Shown here one piece after another: positions 5,635 through 13,044 of a stretch of DNA of 13,044 bases (its first letter is position 1; the number at the start of each line of letters is the position of its first letter). The translations under genes and the position numbers were made by a program. A model generated the notes under the pieces. The model saw nothing but the letters and a program-made list of their open reading frames with translations. It was not told where the DNA came from and did no database searches. Source of the stretch: an uncultured Verrucomicrobiales bacterium (GTDB taxonomy: Bacteria > Verrucomicrobiota > Verrucomicrobiae > Limisphaerales > CANJSG01); assembly GCA_946480965.1 (NCBI GenBank), contig CAMLMI010000108.1, positions 1 to 13,044 of the forward strand, in the 5' to 3' direction.

Positions 5635-6296
5635 GCCAACGCCGCATTGTGGCTGACCAGCTCGTAGGCACTGCCGCCGTGGAAGCCGGGCTGAGTCTCG
5701 CGATGATGGTTCATGGTAACGAGGTAGAGACCGGGCTTGTCGGACTGGAGCGTGGCGACGCCGTCGGCGTTGGCGGTGAGCTTCTCGGTTTCGCCGCCGG
5801 GCAGATGCGCGGTCAGCTTCGCCTCTGGCACGGGCTGGCCTTTGAAGAAGACGCGCATCTCGCCGGGCTTTCCGGTCGGCACGATGTCGAGCGTCAGCGC
5901 GGGTTTGCCTTCGCCGCCGCCTGCTGGCTGCCAACGGGCGTAGAAGAACGGCTTGCGGCCGGGCTTGCCTGCCGAAGCCATCACGGGAAAACCGGTCTCG
6001 GCTTGGACAGATTGATCGGACTTCGCACCGACGAAGAGGATGCCCTCGGATTCCTTCCGCGTTTCCAGCGCGGCCACGGTGTTGGTTAGAGTGATGCGCC
6101 AAGCGCTGACCGGCGTGAGGCTGTCGAGATGGCCGGGCGAAATTTCGACGTCCTCGCCGGGCTCGCCGAAGCGGAGCACAAGACGGCCGGACTCGGTGTT
6201 CTCGATCCAGACATCGTGGGCGCGGGCGGTGAAGTTCATGGACACGGCGGCCAACGTGATCAGCGCGAGGCGGCGAATGGAAGTGGATGAGCTCAT
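5619..6296 (-). CDS. DUF4198-like exported protein
   Basis: A 225-residue protein starting at ATG 6296 with a signal peptide of about 26 residues (MSSSTSIRRLALITLAAVSM then NFTARA), after which the mature protein begins HDVWIENTESGRLVLRFGEP. A histidine close to the mature N-terminus followed by an aromatic-rich strand is characteristic of DUF4198 proteins, periplasmic beta-sandwich proteins often found with metal uptake systems. The later part, GQPVPEAKLTAHLPGGETEK and ANADGVATLQSDKPGLYLVTM, has the layout of a carboxypeptidase-regulatory or prealbumin-like beta domain, also as expected for the family. It is 66 bases downstream of the kelch gene and about 120 bases upstream of the PQQ-like gene. 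A metal-related role is suggested only by family association; no transporter gene is nearby. Confidence 0.8.
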   Translation of the reverse strand: MSSSTSIRRLALITLAAVSMNFTARAHDVWIENTESGRLVLRFGEPGEDVEISPGHLDSLTPVSAWRITLTNTVAALETRKESEGILFVGAKSDQSVQAETGFPVMASAGKPGRKPFFYARWQPAGGGEGKPALTLDIVPTGKPGEMRVFFKGQPVPEAKLTAHLPGGETEKLTANADGVATLQSDKPGLYLVTMNHHRETQPGFHGGSAYELVSHNAALAWRQE

Positions 6297-6362
6297 GGTT
6301 TCAGGATGGGTGTTGATTTGGACCTAAAAGGCGAAACGACGCGGTCAGAGGCGAAGTTCCGT

Positions 6363-7670
6363 TCACGGCTTCACTGCGACGGCCACAGCGGTGGGCTTGG
6401 CTAGATTGACGACTTCGCATTGATCCAACTTCCCGTCCTTGCTCTCGCCACCGAGCGCGAGCAGGCGCGAGGAATCCAGCGCGACGAAGCGGTGGAAGAA
6501 GCGCGGGGTCTCCAGCTTGGTGACGGATTCCCAGCCGGTCGCATCGGCGTTGAGCCGGACCAGTTGCCCGGAAAATCCGCTGACATACAGACGACCGTTC
6601 GCGGAAATGGCGGCGCAGCCAAAGCCGTTCATCGGGGCCTTGGGCAGCTCCGGGCCTTTGCTCCATTGGCCGGTGCGGGTGTCGTAGATGTCCACGTCGC
6701 GGCAGGTCGTGTCGTCGTCATCCATGCCGCCCATACAGTAGATGCGGCCGTCGAGCGCGGCCACGGCGAGGGCACGGCGCTTGAAGGGCTGCGGAATCTT
6801 CCGCCATTGCGGCGAAGCTTCCTTCGGATCGAGCACCACCATGTGGTCGAGCCAGACGCCGCGATTCGTGCCGCCGGGCAAGGTCCAGCCGCCGATCGCG
6901 TAGAGCTTGCCGTCGAGGCAGACGGCGTCGTGGCTGGAGCGGGGATTCGGCAAGGCGGGCAGCGGCTGCCAACGCGCGCCGTCGAAGCGGGAGGCGACAT
7001 CCTGCGACGCGAGATCCTGCTTCTCGCCCTTGGCGTTGCGCGCGGCCATGCCGCCCACGCGGTAGAGCGTCCGGCCGTCGCTGACGAGCGCGGTGCCCTG
7101 CGAGAGCCCGGCGGTGGGCAAGGATTCCCAATGTGCCGCGCCCGAGCGCCAGCGCCAGAGCGTGCCGGAGACTTCGTCGCGGTTGTAGCCGTGGCGTTCG
7201 CCGCGATAGCCGCCATAGACGTAGATGGAGCCGTCGTCGGTCGCGGTCGCGCCAAAGCTGGCGACGGCTTCTGGCAACTGCTTCGGAGCCGTGGCCGACT
7301 CACGCGAAGGCGTGGCACAGCCGACCGAGAGAGCGGCGATCAATGCACCGGCGAATGCCCGCAGAAGAAAGGCGGAGAAAGACGGGAAACCACAGATGGA
7401 CACTGATGAACACAGATGGGATGGGGCGGGATGAGACTGGAAACAGAAGCTCTCCGATCCCCTCACCCGGCCTTCGGCCACCCTCTCCCCGTCCGACGGG
7501 GAGAGGGCTGGGTGAGAGGCTCGGTGGGAATGTTCAGGCTGCCCCAACTCCTGAGACAGGCCCGTGGAAGAAGCCATCGGCTGCTTCGCCCAAATCTGTG
7601 TCCATCTGTGTTTATCTGTGGTTGAAGAATTGGGCAGCCGCAGTGGCCGCAGGAAAGTTTTCAGGTTCAT
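6363..7670 (-). CDS. Kelch-repeat lipoprotein, signal region split by a repeat element
   Basis: The well-supported part is a six-bladed kelch propeller with blade motifs GSIYVYGGYRG, RTLYRVGGMAA, GKLYAIGGWTL, GRIYCMGGMDD, GRLYVSGFSGQ and SRLLALGGESK. Ahead of it is a hydrophobic export segment with a lipobox-like end (FLLRAFAGALIAALSVGC), suggesting a lipid-anchored envelope protein. The start is unclear. ATG 7670 (MNLKTFLRPLRL) overlaps the stop of the upstream gene as ATGA and is in frame, but it places the lipobox Cys at residue 118, behind about 79 codons of repeat DNA (7388-7623). The nearest usable in-frame start is GTG 7403, inside the repeat, which puts the Cys at residue 29. The simplest reading is that a repeat element entered the signal-peptide region and left the frame open. 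Kelch proteins range from sialic acid epimerases to adhesion factors; the function here is unknown. Confidence 0.82.
   Translation of the reverse strand: MNLKTFLRPLRLPNSSTTDKHRWTQIWAKQPMASSTGLSQELGQPEHSHRASHPALSPSDGERVAEGRVRGSESFCFQSHPAPSHLCSSVSICGFPSFSAFLLRAFAGALIAALSVGCATPSRESATAPKQLPEAVASFGATATDDGSIYVYGGYRGERHGYNRDEVSGTLWRWRSGAAHWESLPTAGLSQGTALVSDGRTLYRVGGMAARNAKGEKQDLASQDVASRFDGARWQPLPALPNPRSSHDAVCLDGKLYAIGGWTLPGGTNRGVWLDHMVVLDPKEASPQWRKIPQPFKRRALAVAALDGRIYCMGGMDDDDTTCRDVDIYDTRTGQWSKGPELPKAPMNGFGCAAISANGRLYVSGFSGQLVRLNADATGWESVTKLETPRFFHRFVALDSSRLLALGGESKDGKLDQCEVVNLAKPTAVAVAVKP
7388..7623. mobile_element. Composite palindromic repeat with CACAGAT-decamer ends (MITE/REP-like)
   Basis: The left end (7388-7420) is AACCACAGAT extended into three 10-base units: CACAGATGGA, CACTGATGAA, CACAGATGGG. 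The right end (7591-7623), read on the minus strand, is AAC plus CACAGATAAA, CACAGATGGA, CACAGATTTG. The two ends are inverted repeats agreeing at 27 of 33 positions. Between them lies an unrelated large palindrome (7461-7519). The decamer family is, from memory, widespread between genes of Verrucomicrobiota. There is no coding capacity for a transposase, so any movement would need enzymes in trans. Exact insertion boundaries and a target duplication could not be determined. Confidence 0.7.
7461..7519. repeat. GC-rich palindrome inside the composite repeat
   Basis: A perfect 13-bp stem, CCCTCTCCCCGTC (7481-7493) with GACGGGGAGAGGG (7495-7507), has a single base between the arms. Outside it, CTCACCC (7462-7468) pairs with GGGTGAG (7510-7516); the left side also carries a small GGCC-ttc-GGCC... 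hairpin-like bulge (7469-7480). It resembles the CCCTCACCC...CCCTCTCCCC type of dispersed bacterial palindrome. Confidence 0.88.
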
Positions 7671-8923
7671 GGCGCGGAGGGTTTGAGTGTCGTGTGGATG
7701 CGGAGGAAGGCGTTGGGCGCGGTGTTGGTGGCGGGATGCCATTCGGCGACGCCGGGGGACGGGAACTGGAAGCGGCCTTCGGCGGGCAGCCAGTTCGGGA
7801 GGTTCGTGGAGACTTCGGCCGCGTAGGCGCGGCTGGGCGCGGGCGTGAAACGTGCGACGACCGGAGTGTTCGTGGTGATCGACAAGCGCAGGCCGGAGGC
7901 GCTGTTGTTCGGATTGCTGCCCGCTTGCCATTCGAGCCGGTTGCCCAGGCCGTCGAGGTCGTCGTCGATCTCGGGGCGATGCGAAAGATCGGTGAAGTAG
8001 AACCTCTCCCAGTCGTCGGGCAGACCGTCTTCATCGGTGTCTTCGGACGAGACGACGGTCACTTCGATATCCAAGGCGGGCGGCTCGCCGGTGAGCGATT
8101 CGCGGGTGTGGAAATCGGGATAGCTCTGCTCGCCGCCGAAGCTCGCGCCGTGCAGCGACGAGACGACGAAGCGCAGGCGGCCGACATCCAGGCCCCGCTG
8201 GAGATACCCGACGACAAGCGGATCGCTCAGATCGATCTCGAAGCGCATCGCGGAGTCCACCGGCACCAGGGCGCCCGCCGCGAGTCCTGCGATGTTGCCC
8301 ACGGCGAAGGGCCATGCGGCGAACGGCGCAAACTGGGCGGTGGTCTTCCCGACGTTGTTGCCGACATCGACGAAGACGCCGTTGGGGTCGTAGCTCGCCG
8401 CGAAGGCGTTGCGCTGGCCGGCGGCGGACGAGCCGAAGGGTGAATTCTCCAAGAACGTCGCCTCGGCGAACCCGTTGCGGAATCCCGCGCCGAACAGCTC
8501 GACCGGCACGCCGACATCTTCGTCGGCGAGATGCAGCGGATCGTCGAGCGGCAGGAAGGTGCGCCAGGTGTCGTGCGTGGGATCGAGGACGAACTTCTCG
8601 TGGTTCTTCACGAGGATCGTCACGGCGGCGCGGCGGATGAGGTAGTTGGCCGGGCCTGCATTGGTCGGCACGAGCGACGCGGTGTTCCAGCCGAGGAGAA
8701 ACTGGCCGTGGCGCGTGTCCACGCCGGTCGAATCCCCGGCGGAGCCGAAGGTCGGCGCAGCGGAACGGGTGCCGGGCGTGCCGTTGAAGGGATACATCCA
8801 CCGATCAAGGGCGGCCGGCTCGGCAGCGAGCACGATGTCGGCGGCGAAGGCCCCGGGCCGCTGCGCACACAGCAGCCCGAGACCCAGCACGCCGAGACGC
8901 AGGAGAATGCGTGGACGAGACAT
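7667..8923 (-). CDS. Secreted protein with thrombospondin type 3-like calcium-binding repeats
   Basis: A 418-residue exported protein. ATG 8923 is chosen since it opens a signal peptide, MSRPRILLRLGVLGLGLLCA through AFA (about residues 1-28); the frame extends 16 codons further without support. Residues 29-290 form a beta-rich domain with VDTRHGQFLLGWN and YLIRRAAVTILVKNHEKFVL, similar in layout to domains found at the front of Verrucomicrobiota surface proteins, but not assignable. Residues 295-306 (DTDEDGLPDDWE) and 320-332 (DDDLDGLGNRLEW) with GSNPNN are thrombospondin type 3-like calcium-binding motifs. The last 60 residues contain AYAAEVSTNLPNWLPA and ARFTPAPS, a short beta domain often found after such repeats. 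There is no PEP-CTERM tail. The stop TGA overlaps the kelch gene's ATG (ATGA), implying coupling. Function unknown; probably an extracellular or surface structural protein. Confidence 0.85.
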   Translation of the reverse strand: MSRPRILLRLGVLGLGLLCAQRPGAFAADIVLAAEPAALDRWMYPFNGTPGTRSAAPTFGSAGDSTGVDTRHGQFLLGWNTASLVPTNAGPANYLIRRAAVTILVKNHEKFVLDPTHDTWRTFLPLDDPLHLADEDVGVPVELFGAGFRNGFAEATFLENSPFGSSAAGQRNAFAASYDPNGVFVDVGNNVGKTTAQFAPFAAWPFAVGNIAGLAAGALVPVDSAMRFEIDLSDPLVVGYLQRGLDVGRLRFVVSSLHGASFGGEQSYPDFHTRESLTGEPPALDIEVTVVSSEDTDEDGLPDDWERFYFTDLSHRPEIDDDLDGLGNRLEWQAGSNPNNSASGLRLSITTNTPVVARFTPAPSRAYAAEVSTNLPNWLPAEGRFQFPSPGVAEWHPATNTAPNAFLRIHTTLKPSAP

Positions 8924-9020
8924 TTTTCGTGGTGTTTGAAAAGAGTTCCCACCGGCGTCCGGAGCGGACACCCATCCGCGCAGTTCGGACCGGCTCGCCG
9001 GGGAAAAGGGGGTGTCGCGA
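8924..9020. other. Intergenic gap between PEP-CTERM and TSP3-repeat genes
   Basis: In these 97 bases only short dyads (CCGG-cgag-CCGG-like and TCCG-ctc-CGGA) were seen, with no T run. Either these genes are co-transcribed, or a promoter for the TSP3-repeat gene lies here that cannot be recognised by eye. Confidence 0.3.
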
Positions 9021-9725
9021 TCAGGCGTTGCGGCGACGGATCAAGCCGAACGCGAGCGCGCCCAGGCCGAGAAGCGACATCGCGCCGGGCTCCGGCACGG
9101 GCGTCACGCTGTCCAGCGCGAAGCCGTCGGCCGACCAGACCGTGTCGAACTCCAGCTCGGCGATGGAGGTGAAGCTGCTCGCGGCGAGGCCCACGGCGAG
9201 ATCGTAGCTGGCGGCGTTGCCCGTGATCTCATACCTCACCCAGAACTGGCCCGCGCCGTTGGCGTTTAGGTCGAAGGTCACGCTGGGGCTGACTCCGGCG
9301 ATGTCGCCGAAGCTCGGCTCGACCCCGTAGCCGCCGAAAGCCGTCCGGCCCTGCACGATGATCGTGGTGTAGCCGAACCCGACCGTGCCGAGCGTCGGGA
9401 TGTCGAAGAGCAGGTCGGTCGCGCCGGCGGTGGACGAGTAGATGTTGTCGGAACCGGCGAGGATGTCGTTGCCCGTCGGGCTCTGGGTGAAGCTCAGACC
9501 CACGGTCAAGGTGCCGATGGTGGGCGCGGGATTGTCGATGGTTTCGTCGTTGGTCAGACCATCGAAGCTGCCCGGGCCCCAGCCAAACCAGGTGGTGTTC
9601 GCGGAGCCGCGGAACGTGGGATCGAACAGCCCGGTGCCGGTGGAAATGTTGAACTGGGCGAAGGCCGGAACGCTGGCGGCGCACATCAGGCCGGCGAGGA
9701 GGGAGAGGCAGGTGGCTCGTTTCAT
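9021..9725 (-). CDS. PEP-CTERM sorting domain protein
   Basis: A 234-residue exported protein. ATG 9725 gives a standard signal peptide, MKRATCLSLLAGLMCAASVP then AFA, before mature QFNISTGTG; ATG 9734 would add only MAA. The body is rich in Gly, Thr, Ser and Asp, with few charged residues and no recognisable enzyme motif, as is usual for PEP-CTERM proteins. The C-terminus is a full sorting signal: VPEPG, the hydrophobic span AMSLLGLGALAFGLI and the basic end RRRNA. Such proteins are recognised by an exosortase in the inner membrane and are thought to be cleaved and passed to the surface or the extracellular matrix. No exosortase gene lies in this window. It is the first gene of the minus-strand cluster, 97 bases ahead of the TSP3-repeat protein, and it is divergent from pseudopilin 2. 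Confidence 0.92.
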   Translation of the reverse strand: MKRATCLSLLAGLMCAASVPAFAQFNISTGTGLFDPTFRGSANTTWFGWGPGSFDGLTNDETIDNPAPTIGTLTVGLSFTQSPTGNDILAGSDNIYSSTAGATDLLFDIPTLGTVGFGYTTIIVQGRTAFGGYGVEPSFGDIAGVSPSVTFDLNANGAGQFWVRYEITGNAASYDLAVGLAASSFTSIAELEFDTVWSADGFALDSVTPVPEPGAMSLLGLGALAFGLIRRRNA

Positions 9726-9750
9726 CGCCGCCATAAACGCCACGATTTTT

Positions 9751-9815
9751 CCGGTGTTGCCACCGGTCGCTTGCGAATCGTTGTCGCGCGTTTGCGAAGC
9801 GCAACCGCGCGACAA
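9751..9815. repeat. Two hairpins in the divergent promoter region
   Basis: CCGGTG-ttgc-CACCGG (9751-9766) is followed by a long stem: TTGTCGCGCGTTTGCG (9781-9796), loop AAG, CGCAACCGCGCGACAA (9800-9815), matching at 15 of 16 positions. Both lie within the 143 bases between the divergent starts of the PEP-CTERM gene and pseudopilin 2. Neither is followed by a T run in the right place for a terminator. The three-base loop recalls the hairpins at 4127-4259. Either a dispersed palindromic repeat or a shared operator region. Confidence 0.8.
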
Positions 9816-9868
9816 GCTTTGGCAACCGGCCACAAGCCGGACGTGATTCGCGCGCCTAGTTTGCGACC

Positions 9869-10729
<861 letters not shown>

Positions 10730-10738
10730 AGGATGCAA

Positions 10739-10762
10739 AGCGCGGATTATCTCGTCCGCGCT
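10739..10762. terminator. Possible bidirectional hairpin between convergent genes
   Basis: AGCGCGGA (10739-10746) pairs with TCCGCGCT (10755-10762) around eight bases. It fills most of the 37 bases between the stop codons at 10729 and 10767. No clean T run follows on either strand (the minus strand continues TTGCATCCTT), so termination efficiency is uncertain; position is the main argument. Confidence 0.5.
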
Positions 10763-10766
10763 CCGA

Positions 10767-12209
10767 TCATTGGGTGATCGCCGGGGCATTTGTGCCGGGG
10801 GCCGGGGCGGGCACGGGCACGCGGTAATAGCTGCGGAGGATGGAGAGCAGTTCCGGGCGGACCTGGGAATCCGGGCCGGTCAACTGCTCCAGCACTTCGC
10901 GCTTCATGATCTCGAAGTCGGGCAGTCCCACGCGCTGAAACGCGGCGCCGCCGCCGATCTCGGTGTTGTGCCGCACCCAGATGGCGCGGGCGATGCGCTC
11001 GTAGTTCGCGGCCCGGTCCTGGTCCCCGGTCGCGTTCTCGATGAAGGCGAGGGCGAGGTAGTTCTGGATGATGAGGCGGCTCTGATCGACGTTGGTCTCG
11101 CTGGCGACCTCGGCCACGCGGCTGACGACGTAGTCCTCCAGCGTCATGCCGGGGCGGACGGAGTCGGGGTATTTCTCCTTCAGATAGCCGAACCAGTAGG
11201 CGGCCTCGCTGTTGCGGCCTGCGGTGTAGAGGTAGAATGGCAGGCGGCGAAGGAAGTTCTTGTGGGCGGTCTGGATGTTGGGCCGGTTCTCGGCGTCGGC
11301 CTCCAGCATCTCCTCGTAGGAAGCGTTGGCGTTGGCGGCCATGTCGAGGTTGGGGCCGAGGAGGACGCTGCCGGTCAGCTTGTCGAAGTCGAAGGCGCCG
11401 CGCATGACGGCGGCCTGCATGGACTGGTAGATGTTGCGGCGGATGGGCATCAGATCCTGGCCGCTTTCGGCGGCTTTCTTCAATCCGACGGAGGCCCAGT
11501 AGATGGCGTGGGCGTCGGGCAGGCGCCATTCGAGCGGGCCGTATTTGGCGTCCAGCTCCTTCATGAAGGCCGGATCCATCTTGTATTCCTCGCGCAGGAT
11601 GCGGGCGCGCTCCTTCTGCGCGTCGGTCTGCGGATCGATCAGCTCGACGTAGTTCGTGCCCAGCAGCGGCTCCATCTCGGCAGCCCAGGCGCGGCGGTAG
11701 AACATGTTCGCGTCGTCGAGGTTCGCGCCCATCTTGTGCTGGAAGAACCAGGCGAGCTCCCGGTAGAGGAGGACCTCCTCGGGGTTGTATTTGATGCCCT
11801 CGTCGCGGAGCAGGACGATGCCGGCACGGACCCAGCGCCAACGGTCGCCGTGGTCGGAGAACTTGACCGAGATGTTGTAGGCCATGTCCCAGGCCTGCAC
11901 GGTCCAGACGTGGGTGTAATGGGGCTCTAGCTTCACGATCCAGTCGGCGAGCTGGACCTTCTCGAAGTATTTGTCCTGGTCCTGGAGATCCATGGCGCGG
12001 ATCCAGAGGGCGTTGGCGATGAGGCCGCGGAAGCCGCCGAGCGCGACGGTGGTGAGCGCGAGCACGGGCGGCGCGCCCTTGAGCTCGACGTAGCGGTTCA
12101 GGCCCATCGTCTCACGGTCGCGGTTCAGGCCGCGCTGGATGAAGCCGGCGGCGGTCAGGAGAACCGCCATGGCGAGGGCGAGGGCGGGTTTGAAGAGACG
12201 ACGGTTCAT
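10767..12209 (-). CDS. Membrane-anchored protein of unknown function, coupled to an ABC-2 type permease
   Basis: A 480-residue protein starting at ATG 12209. Residues 7-25 (KPALALAMAVLLTAAGFIQ) form a single N-terminal membrane anchor. The rest is mostly helical and looks TPR-like or helical-repeat-like: the segment around ADWIVKLEPHYTHVWTVQAW, followed by RAGIVLLRDEGIKYNPEEVL and YRELAWFFQHKMGANLDDAN. From memory, proteins with this segment are conserved in PVC bacteria next to ABC transporter genes, without an assigned function. The C-terminus is Pro/Ala-rich (VPVPAPAPGTNAPAITQ). Its ATG overlaps the stop of the permease-like gene by ATGA (12206-12209), so the two are almost surely co-translated and probably work together. 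Topology suggests that the bulk lies in the periplasm. It is the last gene of its transcript in this window. Confidence 0.8.
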   Translation of the reverse strand: MNRRLFKPALALAMAVLLTAAGFIQRGLNRDRETMGLNRYVELKGAPPVLALTTVALGGFRGLIANALWIRAMDLQDQDKYFEKVQLADWIVKLEPHYTHVWTVQAWDMAYNISVKFSDHGDRWRWVRAGIVLLRDEGIKYNPEEVLLYRELAWFFQHKMGANLDDANMFYRRAWAAEMEPLLGTNYVELIDPQTDAQKERARILREEYKMDPAFMKELDAKYGPLEWRLPDAHAIYWASVGLKKAAESGQDLMPIRRNIYQSMQAAVMRGAFDFDKLTGSVLLGPNLDMAANANASYEEMLEADAENRPNIQTAHKNFLRRLPFYLYTAGRNSEAAYWFGYLKEKYPDSVRPGMTLEDYVVSRVAEVASETNVDQSRLIIQNYLALAFIENATGDQDRAANYERIARAIWVRHNTEIGGGAAFQRVGLPDFEIMKREVLEQLTGPDSQVRPELLSILRSYYRVPVPAPAPGTNAPAITQ

Positions 12210-13044
12210 GACGACGACTGGGATGCGGCCAGTTCACGGCGGTTGAACCGCCAGATGCCGAAGAGCGCGAAGCAGCCGCCGGTGAAGAGCACGACCTGGA
12301 GAAACGCCCGCGCCACGGAGCCCCAAGGGATGCTGCGGCCGCTGCTCAGGCTGTCCACCGGCGAGAAATCCTGCGCGAAGCTCACCGTCATGAACATCAG
12401 CCGGAAGACCGGGACCATGATGAAGTCCAGGGCCGGGTTCAGCGGCTGGCCGGTGTCGTGGTCCGTGCCGAGGAAGGTGCCGTCCTCGACCACGCCCTTG
12501 AGCGTGCCGGAGGACATGCCGACGATGAAGACCGACACCGCCACGAGCGACGCCACGGGGAACGACAGGAAGCTGCCCGCCGCGAGGCCGACGGCGGCGA
12601 AGAGCGACAACCAACAGAAGATGATGAGCAGGCCGCGCGCGAAGTTCAGCCGGAACCCGCCGTCGCGGTAGAGCACCTCCATGCCTTCGTCCAAGGGGAA
12701 GAGCAGGCCGACATCGTTCGGGTTCATGAAGGCGATGCTGAGGATGCCCTTGTCGTCCACGAGATCTCGGGGAATCGGGATTTCATGGAAGGTGGCAGGG
12801 GCGAAGGTGCCCGAAGTGGTCTTCAGCTTGTCCGTGTCGGGCGGCCCGACCTGGATCACCCCCTGGTAGAGACCGCTTTCATTGGTCTGCGCGACGCGGA
12901 ACTTCAGACGGATCTGCATCTGTTCCTGGCGGCTGGCGACGGAAAGCTTGCCGACATCGATCTCCCAGCGACGCATGTAGCCGGGCGGCACGACGGTCTG
13001 CTCGGCCTCCAGCTTGGCGCGGACCTGGCGGCGAACCTCTTCCC
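12206..13044 (-). CDS. ABC-2 type transporter permease-like protein, C-terminal part (5' end outside window)
   Basis: The frame is open to the window edge, so about 278 C-terminal residues are visible and the start is missing. Counting from the GTG at 12991 for convenience, residues 1-110 are a soluble, presumably periplasmic domain (MQIRLKFRVAQTNESGLYQG, FHEIPIPRDLVDDKGILSIA). Membrane spans follow: 119-141 (RGLLIIFCWLSLFAAVGLAA...), 144-163, about 188-204 and 228-248 (RAFLQVVLFTGGCFALFGIW), ending with the cytoplasmic FNRREL. A soluble domain followed by such spans, and the ending LSSGRSIPWGSVARAF plus the final helix and FxRREL, are as in ABC-2 type permeases of the NosY/gliding-export kind. 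The ATPase gene would be expected further right. The substrate is unknown. Overlaps the following gene by ATGA. Confidence 0.75.
   Translation of the reverse strand, partial: EEVRRQVRAKLEAEQTVVPPGYMRRWEIDVGKLSVASRQEQMQIRLKFRVAQTNESGLYQGVIQVGPPDTDKLKTTSGTFAPATFHEIPIPRDLVDDKGILSIAFMNPNDVGLLFPLDEGMEVLYRDGGFRLNFARGLLIIFCWLSLFAAVGLAAGSFLSFPVASLVAVSVFIVGMSSGTLKGVVEDGTFLGTDHDTGQPLNPALDFIMVPVFRLMFMTVSFAQDFSPVDSLSSGRSIPWGSVARAFLQVVLFTGGCFALFGIWRFNRRELAASQSSS

Noticed and set aside
7388..7623. CRISPR array
   Set aside because: Repeats are 10 bases, contiguous and inverted between ends, without 30-40-base unique spacers; no cas genes.
7133..8443. 436-codon plus-strand open frame including a NHRWTLMNTDG segment
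   Set aside because: It is antisense to the kelch and TSP3-repeat genes; the NHRWTLMNTDG piece is a translation of the CACAGAT decamer repeat.
9751..9766. Intrinsic terminator with TTTTT at 9746-9750
   Set aside because: The T run precedes the hairpin on the plus strand; on the minus strand the hairpin is followed by A residues, so neither strand has the terminator order.
10770..11930. 386-codon plus-strand open frame
   Set aside because: Antisense of the 480-residue anchored protein, with the G/V/L/A-rich composition typical of such shadows.

Overview
The window is high-GC DNA that most likely comes from a member of the Verrucomicrobiota or the wider PVC group. Four things point there: two pseudopilin-type genes with the N-terminus AFTL(I/V)[12 protein letters not shown] and an H-X9-DG-like C-terminus; a PEP-CTERM secreted protein; a secreted protein with thrombospondin type 3-like repeats; and several families of intergenic palindromes (CACAGATGGA decamers, CCCCTCC/GGAGGGG, GCCGACAtccTGTCGGC) that are common in these genomes. 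Starts mostly lack clear Shine-Dalgarno sequences, so several start choices rest on signal peptides, family length or gene overlap. The organism call is inference; there is no rRNA here.

Layout, left to right. (1) 1-287, plus strand: the 3' end of pyruvate phosphate dikinase with a Lys/Ala tail, then a textbook intrinsic terminator. (2) 336-578: a decayed fragment that looks like the C-terminal half of an IS256/mutator transposase. (3) 762-1363, plus: a two-helix membrane protein overlapped by ATGA with an NTF2/SnoaL-like protein. (4) 1498-2376, minus: a Tat-signal sugar phosphate isomerase/epimerase-like TIM barrel. (5) 2597-3109, minus: a ferritin with an intact ferroxidase centre and its own terminator. 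(6) 3110-3404: a divergent intergenic region holding a perfect 30-bp inverted repeat. (7) 3405-4097, plus: pseudopilin 1. (8) 4092-4295: a striking array of six hairpins bounded by 16-bp terminal inverted repeats. (9) 4290-9725, minus: five genes in one direction for exported proteins (PEP-CTERM protein, TSP3-repeat protein, kelch lipoprotein, DUF4198-like protein, PQQ-like beta-propeller), possibly one transcription unit read from right to left. (10) 9869-10729, plus: pseudopilin 2, divergent from that cluster. (11) 10767-13044, minus: a membrane-anchored protein of unknown function, translationally coupled to the 3' end of an ABC-2 type permease-like gene that runs off the window.

How the genes fit together. 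The permease and the anchored 480-residue protein look like two parts of one envelope transport system. The five-gene minus-strand cluster encodes only exported proteins, including two beta-propellers, which suggests an envelope or extracellular function whose substrate cannot be read from sequence. The pseudopilins stand at its two ends, pointing towards it on the left and away from it on the right.

No complete, clearly new defence or enzymatic system is visible. The most unusual content is the repeat DNA. A hairpin array supplies the stop codons of both convergent genes that meet in it. A composite palindromic repeat appears to have entered the signal-peptide region of the kelch gene while leaving the reading frame open. 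A polypyrimidine/polypurine palindrome encodes a hydrophobic-then-acidic peptide on either strand.
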